Positions 14,816 through 20,157 of a stretch of DNA of 20,157 bases are shown here, piece after piece. Below the pieces are notes generated by a model. It saw only the letters and a program-made list of their open reading frames with translations. It made no database searches and had not been told where the DNA came from. The first letter of the stretch is position 1; every line of letters begins with the position of its first letter. The stretch comes from Syntrophaceae bacterium UBA3084 (lineage in GTDB: Bacteria > Desulfobacterota > Syntrophia > Syntrophales > UBA6807), in contig DFBI01000097.1 in the NCBI GenBank assembly GCA_002367335.1, positions 4,767 through 24,923 on the forward strand. Reading direction: 5' to 3'. The position numbers and the translations under genes are program-made.

Positions 14816-16351
14816 CTACAAAGGGATGTTCCCGTGTTTTCTGTATGGGCGATCTTCCTTCTTGTTTTTCAACATCTCCAGCGCGCTTATTATGACCGGT
14901 CTTGTTTCTCTGGGCTCTATTATTTGTTCGATCATGGCATGTTTGGCTGCCTGGTAAGGAGTGGCAAATTCCGCGACGTACTGATCTTTCTTTTGCTGTT
15001 TGATTTCTGCAGATTCTTTTCGGAATATAATATCCGCTGCACCGTCTGCACCCATCACGGCAATCTCGGCTGTCGGCCAGGCAATAACCATGTCAGCGCC
15101 GGATTCACCGGAACACATGCCGAGATAAGAACCACCATAAGCCTTACGGGTCACGATAGTTATTTTCGGCACCGTCGCTTCAGGATATACATACAACAGC
15201 TTGGCGCCATGTCTTATGATTCCTCCAAATTCCTGTTTGGTCCCTGGTAAATACCCAGGTACATCAACAAAAGTAAGGATGGGTATATTGAAACAATCAC
15301 AGAACCGGATAAAGCGTGAGGCCTTATCAGATGCATCGATATCCAGACAACCCGCCAGGAATCGCGGCTGATTTGCTATGATTCCTACAGGAGAACCATT
15401 CATTCGCGCAAAACAGGTGATTATATTCTTGGCAAAGAGCTCCTGACTTTCGTATATATCACCATTATCTACCACCATATTTATCAATTTTTTCATATCA
15501 TATGGACGATGACTGCTTTCAGGGATTATTGTGTTGAGTTTTTCTTCCATACGATCCACGGGATCATCACATTCGATAACAGGCGGCTTTTCATTGTGAT
15601 TTGCCGGCAGGTAACTCAATAATGTCTTGATTTGATTGATGCAGTCCTCATCGGTATCCGCCACAAAGTGGGAAACACCACTTTTTTGATTATGGGTCAT
15701 TGCGCCTCCAAGCTCAACAGCGGAAACGTCTTCACCTGTCGTGGCCTTAACCACGACAGGGCCGGTAATGAACATCTGTGCATAGTCCTGTTTGACCATA
15801 TAAACAAAGTCCATCAGCGCCGGCGAATAAACAGCTCCTCCCGCTGACGGCCCCATAATCGCACATATTTGTGGAATCATGCCTGAAGCCATCGTATTTT
15901 TGTAGAATATCTTCCCGTATCCGGCGAGGGAATCGACTGCTTCCTGAATCCGTGCGCCGCCGGAGTCATTCATACCTACTACAGGACACCCTGCAAACAT
16001 GGCTTCTTCCAGACACTTCACTATCTTGATTGCATGCATTTCGCCTAAAGATCCACCCACTACACCAAAATCCTGAGCATAGGCAAATACCGTTCTCCCG
16101 TTGACATTACCATAACCCGTCACAACTCCTTCACCAGGGATCTCTTTGTCGGCCATACCAAAATTCGCGCACCTGTGCTCAACGAATTGATACAGCTCCA
16201 TAAAAGTGCCCTCATCAAACAACAGGGATAGCCTTTCGCGGGCAGTTAATCTCCCCGTTGCATGCAATTTCTCGACGGCTTTTTCTCCGCCCCCGGCTTC
16301 AATCTTTTTTGCTTTTTCCTTCATTAATTCTAATTTTTCCTGATTCGTCAT
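14816..16351 (-). CDS. Acyl-CoA carboxyltransferase subunit (methylmalonyl-CoA decarboxylase alpha / transcarboxylase 12S type)
   Basis: This subunit moves the carboxyl group between methylmalonyl-CoA and carboxybiotin. The 511 residues form the double crotonase-like fold: GVVGGSLGEMHAIKI, GGARIQEAVDSLAGYG and GPSAGGAVYSPAL in the first half, then FVDVPGYLPGTKQEFGGIIRHGAK, YGGSYLGMCS and WPTAEIAVMG in the second. ATG 16351 has AGGAGG upstream. The partner carrier is at the operon's other end. Three complexes share this subunit: transcarboxylase, sodium-pumping decarboxylase and propionyl-CoA carboxylase. No biotin carboxylase or membrane beta subunit is in the window, so the exact complex cannot be decided. 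Transcarboxylation from oxaloacetate would suit propionate oxidation. Confidence 0.93.
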   Translation of the reverse strand: MTNQEKLELMKEKAKKIEAGGGEKAVEKLHATGRLTARERLSLLFDEGTFMELYQFVEHRCANFGMADKEIPGEGVVTGYGNVNGRTVFAYAQDFGVVGGSLGEMHAIKIVKCLEEAMFAGCPVVGMNDSGGARIQEAVDSLAGYGKIFYKNTMASGMIPQICAIMGPSAGGAVYSPALMDFVYMVKQDYAQMFITGPVVVKATTGEDVSAVELGGAMTHNQKSGVSHFVADTDEDCINQIKTLLSYLPANHNEKPPVIECDDPVDRMEEKLNTIIPESSHRPYDMKKLINMVVDNGDIYESQELFAKNIITCFARMNGSPVGIIANQPRFLAGCLDIDASDKASRFIRFCDCFNIPILTFVDVPGYLPGTKQEFGGIIRHGAKLLYVYPEATVPKITIVTRKAYGGSYLGMCSGESGADMVIAWPTAEIAVMGADGAADIIFRKESAEIKQQKKDQYVAEFATPYQAAKHAMIEQIIEPRETRPVIISALEMLKNKKEDRPYRKHGNIPL

Positions 16352-16467
16352 TAAATTTATCCTCCTGCTAGTAACCCTGAATATGTTCTGTTTCGTAAAA
16401 AGTCAACACCTGATTTTACACCGGAAATATCCAGGTATTAATATTTCTCTTGTGAAAATTTGTTTAC

Positions 16468-16872
16468 TTAATGCCTCTGACACAACTCCAGGAGAATCCC
16501 TTTCGTAGCTTTTGGATGAATGAATGCGATCTTTGTCCCGCCCGCGCCACGTCGGGGCGTTTCATCAATCAATCTGACATTCTTGCTTTTCAATTCCTCC
16601 AGAGCTGCTTCGATATCATCAACCCTTAGAGCTATGTGCTGTATTCCCTCACCATTCTTATCGATATACTTTGCAATGGGTCCGTCCGGAGCGGTTGACT
16701 CCAGTATTTCAATCTCGGATTCCCCGACAGGCAGAAAAGCGGTTCGAACCTTCTGCTCCGCAACTTCTTCACTTCCAACTAATTCCAGCCCCAATATCTC
16801 AGTATAGAATTTTGTACTCTCGTCTATACTCTTGGCCGCAATGCCAATATGATCCACGCATAAAACCTTCAT
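16468..16872 (-). CDS. Methylmalonyl-CoA epimerase
   Basis: The enzyme interconverts (S)- and (R)-methylmalonyl-CoA, linking the carboxyltransferase to the mutase. The 134-residue protein is a double glyoxalase-fold repeat. Expected metal ligands are H8 (VDHIGIA), Q40 (AEQKVRTAF), H79 (QHIALRVDD) and E129 (LLELCQ). The phrase PRRGAGGTKIAFIHPKATKGILLELCQ is characteristic. ATG 16872 is preceded by AAGGAGGG. A perfect 11-bp hairpin stands just upstream, and a 115-base gap with a weak promoter-like TTGACT-N17-TATTCA separates it from the next gene. Confidence 0.96.
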   Translation of the reverse strand: MKVLCVDHIGIAAKSIDESTKFYTEILGLELVGSEEVAEQKVRTAFLPVGESEIEILESTAPDGPIAKYIDKNGEGIQHIALRVDDIEAALEELKSKNVRLIDETPRRGAGGTKIAFIHPKATKGILLELCQRH

Positions 16873-16890
16873 CTTAAACCCTCCTTAATG

Positions 16891-16918
16891 GGTGGGAGCC
16901 CCAAACAGGGCTCCCACC
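16891..16918 (-). other. Intercistronic hairpin before epimerase gene
   Basis: GGTGGGAGCCC (16891-16901) pairs perfectly with GGGCTCCCACC (16908-16918) around a six-base loop. It lies between the transporter stop and the epimerase ribosome site, with the SD only a few bases after it. There is no T-run, so plain termination is unlikely. mRNA processing, protection of the 3' end of the upstream part, or translation tuning are possible. Confidence 0.7.
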
Positions 16919-16933
16919 GGTTAAATTACTCTC

Positions 16934-18238
16934 TTAGAAATGCCAGATCATGGGCACCAGAACAATAACCAGAATGGTACTCAGAAGCTGTGGAAACCAG
17001 CCAGCCTTTATATAATCCATAAAGTTCAGTTTCCCCGGTCCCAACACAATTGTATTAGGCGGCGTGGCAATAGGCGTCATGAAACAGAGACTTGCCGACA
17101 TAGCGATTCCCATCAGAACGGGCTCGGGGTTTACACCCATCCCCAGTGAGGAAGCGATACCGATCGGCGCTACAATCAGAGTTGTAGCCGTATTGGATAC
17201 GAACTGCGTCAGGATTGCAGTAATAAGCACCATGCCTGCCATAAGCATGAACCCTGAATGTACGACGCTGTTTACGGCGCCGGCTATCATCACGACACCC
17301 CCCGTTTTTATCAACGCGGTACTCACCGGGAACATACAGGCAAACAGGAATACCGTTGTCCAGGATACAGCCCCTGTCGCCTCTTTCCACGAAATACACT
17401 TAGTGGCAATAACCAGCATTGCCCCGGCCCCGGCCGCCACAAGAAGATTTATATGTAATGTCTTCCCTATAAAGGGAACATATTTCCCCGCAGCCATAAC
17501 AAAAATTACCATGGCAAACAGCCCAACGGCCAACCCCATCTTGTTCTCCCTGTATTTGAAGTTTTCATCAATCTTCGGACCCTCATAATCCTCGCCGGAT
17601 GTATCTATCATCCCCTTGGGCAGGAATTTCGCTCCTACAAGTACCATGGCGGCGATTCCTATAACAGCCAGAGGCACACCTATCAAACTGTATTCAAAAA
17701 AACCAAATGTCGGCAGTCCCGCTGTTTCCATAACACTCTGGATAACACCATTCGGTGGAGTACCGATCAGGGTCATTGTCCCTCCGAAGGAAGCGGCGAA
17801 CGCCATGCACATCATGAAGCGCTTTGTGCTGAATCCGGCCTTCGCTATCACGGCCAGAATTATCGGCAGAAAACATATAGTGGTTCCCGTATTTGAAAGA
17901 AAGGCGGAAAGTATTGCGGTAACAACCATGATATTGGTCATTATCAGTGTTTCACGTCCCTTGCCTTTTTCAACCGCCCATCTACCCACCTTATCGGCAA
18001 AACCCGTCCTGAACAGAGCTTCACCCATCATAAACATAAACATGAATATCAATGTCCACTTATTGGCAAAGTCCTTGAAAGCCAGCTTCGCCGGCAGAAC
18101 ACCTGTCATAGTCAACGCCACAGGCACCGCCATAGCCGTAGCCACGAGTGGTATCCACTCAGTAAGAAAGAACAAAAAAGCCACTGCTACAATTGCTATC
18201 GTAATCCATGCACCCGTATAATTAATAGCACCTTCCAT
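16934..18238 (-). CDS. SLC13/DASS-family sodium-coupled dicarboxylate transporter
   Basis: A membrane carrier of the divalent anion:sodium symporter family, which in known members moves succinate, fumarate, malate or related acids. The 434 residues, counted from ATG 18238 behind AAGGAGG, contain about eleven hydrophobic segments in two inverted halves. Each half has the family SNT sodium-site motif (115-117 and 348-350) and a proline/asparagine signature (TLIGTPPN 156-163; ATPPNT 391-396). A start at 18259 is possible but lacks a ribosome site. Its place between CoA-transferase and epimerase suggests a C4-dicarboxylate substrate. Other anions, sulfate included, cannot be excluded. Confidence 0.88.
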   Translation of the reverse strand: MEGAINYTGAWITIAIVAVAFLFFLTEWIPLVATAMAVPVALTMTGVLPAKLAFKDFANKWTLIFMFMFMMGEALFRTGFADKVGRWAVEKGKGRETLIMTNIMVVTAILSAFLSNTGTTICFLPIILAVIAKAGFSTKRFMMCMAFAASFGGTMTLIGTPPNGVIQSVMETAGLPTFGFFEYSLIGVPLAVIGIAAMVLVGAKFLPKGMIDTSGEDYEGPKIDENFKYRENKMGLAVGLFAMVIFVMAAGKYVPFIGKTLHINLLVAAGAGAMLVIATKCISWKEATGAVSWTTVFLFACMFPVSTALIKTGGVVMIAGAVNSVVHSGFMLMAGMVLITAILTQFVSNTATTLIVAPIGIASSLGMGVNPEPVLMGIAMSASLCFMTPIATPPNTIVLGPGKLNFMDYIKAGWFPQLLSTILVIVLVPMIWHF

Positions 18239-18275
18239 TGTTATCTCCTCCTTCTTCAATAAATTAAGTTATAGT

Positions 18276-19760
18276 TTAAGATTTCATGGTACCAGTCTCT
18301 AAAAACCTGACGTGCCACGAGAAAGCCTCGCCTAATAATATAGGAATATGCCCCCCCACCTCCTTCCTTCCTCTATTATAATAATCCCAAAGCGCAGGCC
18401 TGTAATCGGGATGCGCGCAATTTTCGATCATCACCTTCACCTTTTCCCTGGGATCCAACCCCCTGAGATCACCGACACCCTGCTCGGTAACAATTATGTG
18501 GATTTCATGTTCCGTATGATCAACATGTGAAACATGGGGTACGACACATGACACTTTACCGTCCCTTGCTATGGATGGCGTAAGCATAACGACAAGACCA
18601 CCATTCCTCGAAAAGTCACCGGATCCCCCGATACCATTGATCATTCTTGTACCAAACATATGAGTGGAATTGGAATTTCCGTAGATATCCACCTCCAGCG
18701 CCGTATTCATGGCAACAACCCCGAGTCTCCTCGCAATCTCAGGGTTATTACTAATTTCCTGAGGCCTTAATATAATTTTTTCACGGTATTTTTTTATATC
18801 CTTGTAAAAACGTTCTAATCCCTCAGGAGAGGGGGTAAGAGATGTTCCCGATATGGCATTCACTTTACCGGAATCAATAAGATCAAACATGGCATCCTGA
18901 ATGACTTCAGTCCACATGTTAATATTTGTATATTTACTATCCAAAAGACCTGCCATAACCGCATTAGCGACATTACCAACACCCGACTGCAAAGGCGGAA
19001 GGGTATCACCCTGATCAACCTCAAGGAAATCCAGCAGATTAGCCGCCATCTTTTTGGAAGTTTCATCCAGGGGAGCCAGGGGTCTGGTCTTATCTGTGAT
19101 ATCACAGGGAACAATCGCCACTATCTTACTGGGGTCACATGGCATATACGACGTACCGATCCTCTGGGACGGATCTGTTATCAAAATTGGCTGACGATAG
19201 GGGGGATCTTTAGGTATAAGGATATCGTGCATTCCTATCAACTCCATAGGCTGTGATGTATTGACCTCGACAATTACTTTATCCGCCTCTTGAATAAAAC
19301 TCGGCGTATTGCCGACGGAAGTCGAAGGAATAATACCGCCATTACCCATTATTGCTACCGCTTCAACAACAGCGACATCCAGATGACCAAGAAAACCGTA
19401 TCTCTGCTGCTGTGCGACCTGACTGAGATGTATGTCCTGGTACATGGTATCTCCATCATTGATACGCTTGCTGATCAATTTACCCGTCTGATAGGGATAC
19501 CTGCGGGATACAGCGTTAACCCCGGCAAGGGCTTCATCCAGTTCACGACCGACTGAAGCGCCCGTCAAAAGCCCGATCCTGATTTTTTCACCATTCTTAA
19601 CCCTGTCAGCCAGAGCCAGAGGCACAGCCTTCGGATAACCACAAGGTGTAAAACCACTGCAACCCACATTCATGCCGTCTTTGATATATTTCGCGGCTTC
19701 CTCGGCTGTGGTAACCTTAGACAACAAAGTTTTATTAAGAATTCTATCTTCAATATTCAC
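18276..19760 (-). CDS. Class I CoA-transferase of the acetyl-CoA hydrolase family (succinyl-CoA:propionate/acetate type)
   Basis: It would exchange CoA between succinyl-CoA and propionate or acetate, activating propionate without ATP. The 494 residues match the Cat1/AarC/Scp group. The catalytic glutamate is most likely E285 in MWTEVIQD, placed about 20 residues after the GVGNVANAV motif as in relatives that form a glutamyl-CoA thioester. Other family features are GCSGFTPCGYPK, VDIYGNSNSTH and GIGGSGDF. The start is GTG 19760 with AAGGAGG upstream. The operon lacks succinyl-CoA synthetase, which supports a transferase rather than a hydrolase. The preferred acyl acceptor cannot be read from sequence. 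Confidence 0.9.
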   Translation of the reverse strand: MNIEDRILNKTLLSKVTTAEEAAKYIKDGMNVGCSGFTPCGYPKAVPLALADRVKNGEKIRIGLLTGASVGRELDEALAGVNAVSRRYPYQTGKLISKRINDGDTMYQDIHLSQVAQQQRYGFLGHLDVAVVEAVAIMGNGGIIPSTSVGNTPSFIQEADKVIVEVNTSQPMELIGMHDILIPKDPPYRQPILITDPSQRIGTSYMPCDPSKIVAIVPCDITDKTRPLAPLDETSKKMAANLLDFLEVDQGDTLPPLQSGVGNVANAVMAGLLDSKYTNINMWTEVIQDAMFDLIDSGKVNAISGTSLTPSPEGLERFYKDIKKYREKIILRPQEISNNPEIARRLGVVAMNTALEVDIYGNSNSTHMFGTRMINGIGGSGDFSRNGGLVVMLTPSIARDGKVSCVVPHVSHVDHTEHEIHIIVTEQGVGDLRGLDPREKVKVMIENCAHPDYRPALWDYYNRGRKEVGGHIPILLGEAFSWHVRFLETGTMKS

Positions 19761-19794
19761 TTTCCTACCTCCTTCTTATCTTCATCTTCAAAGG

Positions 19795-19828
19795 GGAAAA
19801 ATGGGACACTCCCGGCAGCCATTTTTCC
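19795..19828 (-). other. Intercistronic hairpin between biotin carrier and CoA-transferase genes
   Basis: GGAAAAATGG (19795-19804) and CCATTTTTCC (19819-19828) form a perfect 10-bp stem with a 14-base loop. It begins a few bases after the carrier stop codon. In the minus-strand transcript the second arm ends in TTTTTCC, so it could be a leaky terminator, but the uninterrupted T-run lies inside the stem. Confidence 0.65.
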
Positions 19829-19832
19829 TGTT

Positions 19833-20048
19833 TTATTCTAAAACAAGCAGTAATTCATCTGCTTCTACGGTGTCTTTTTCCTTCACCTTGATTTCTTTTA
19901 CTGTTCCACTTGACGGGGCACAAATAGGATTTTCCATCTTCATTGCCTCAAGAATTAAGAGCTCATCATCTTCCTCTACTTTATCACCCTCGTTAACCAG
20001 AACCTCCAGGATGCTTCCGGGCATGGGGGACTTTACTTCTTCACTCAT
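19833..20048 (-). CDS. Biotin carboxyl carrier protein (minimal biotinyl domain)
   Basis: A stand-alone carrier for the carboxyltransferase encoded four genes downstream. At 71 residues it is almost only the lipoyl/biotinyl fold. The biotinylation site is K37 in EAMKMEN, flanked by the usual PMPG (8-11) and GTV turns. It lacks the proline/alanine-rich linker found in transcarboxylase 1.3S and in decarboxylase gamma subunits. ATG 20048 has AGAGGAGG upstream. It is the first gene of the visible operon. Whether more genes precede it cannot be seen. Confidence 0.95.
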   Translation of the reverse strand: MSEEVKSPMPGSILEVLVNEGDKVEEDDELLILEAMKMENPICAPSSGTVKEIKVKEKDTVEADELLLVLE

Positions 20049-20157
20049 TATGTATTTACCTCCTCTAATTTAAATGGTATAAAATTGCCCTGCATTTTCT
20101 ATGACAGGGGTTAAATCCTTTTAGTGTAACAATAAAGTCAGAAAGAGACCGGCTGCC
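20049..20157 (-). promoter_or_regulatory. 5' flank of the methylmalonyl-CoA operon
   Basis: On the minus strand it holds an imperfect stem (CAGGG 20105-20109 and CCCTG 20088-20092 in plus coordinates) followed by an AT-rich TTTTATACC stretch, then the carrier's ribosome site. The stem plus T-rich tail could be the terminator of an upstream gene or a leader structure. I see no convincing -35/-10 pair, so the promoter may be outside the window. Confidence 0.3.

Overview
The window looks like chromosome from an anaerobic, mesophilic deltaproteobacterium (Desulfobacterota), probably a propionate-oxidising syntroph or a propionate-using sulfate reducer. This is inferred from gene content and from protein style, such as the human-like single-chain methylmalonyl-CoA mutase and the DUF3047 and TPR proteins around an ExbB/ExbD/TonB set. 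No rRNA or phylogenetic marker is present to prove it. Coding density is high, with overlapping start/stop junctions and strong Shine-Dalgarno sites.

Layout. (1) 1-127 is a dispersed repeat and leader. (2) 128-4110 (+) is a tight six-gene run: exbB, exbD, tonB, an 8-TPR exported protein, pyrE and a DUF3047 exported protein. (3) 4111-4278 is a second copy of the repeat. (4) 4279-6032 (-) is endonuclease V and ribF. (5) 6089-6299 holds back-to-back promoters sharing a -35 region, tRNA-Leu(CAG) and an intrinsic terminator. (6) 6317-6573 (+) holds small hypothetical ORFs. (7) 6607-8220 (-) is nadB. (8) 8246-8600 is a third repeat copy joined to two further repeat or structured blocks. (9) 8616-20048 (-) is a ten-gene methylmalonyl-CoA pathway operon, read from right to left: biotin carrier, class I CoA-transferase, SLC13/DASS dicarboxylate transporter, methylmalonyl-CoA epimerase, carboxyltransferase, methylmalonyl-CoA mutase, MeaB chaperone, fumarase alpha, fumarase beta, malic enzyme.

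How it works together. In the oxidative direction the CoA-transferase would activate propionate with succinyl-CoA. The carboxyltransferase with its biotin carrier would make methylmalonyl-CoA. Epimerase and B12-mutase (protected by MeaB) would give succinyl-CoA, and released succinate would be oxidised to fumarate by an enzyme outside the window. Fumarase then makes malate and malic enzyme makes pyruvate. The same enzymes can run in reverse to form propionate, so direction is not proven by sequence. The oxaloacetate-binding (5S-like) or membrane decarboxylase partner, succinate dehydrogenase and malate dehydrogenase are not in the window.

The least ordinary material is non-coding: a modular repeat built from degenerate heptamers (TGAYCCC) around a conserved core with alternative hairpins, seen three times in about 8.4 kb, and strong hairpins between operon genes. 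I see no defence system, CRISPR array, phage or insertion sequence.
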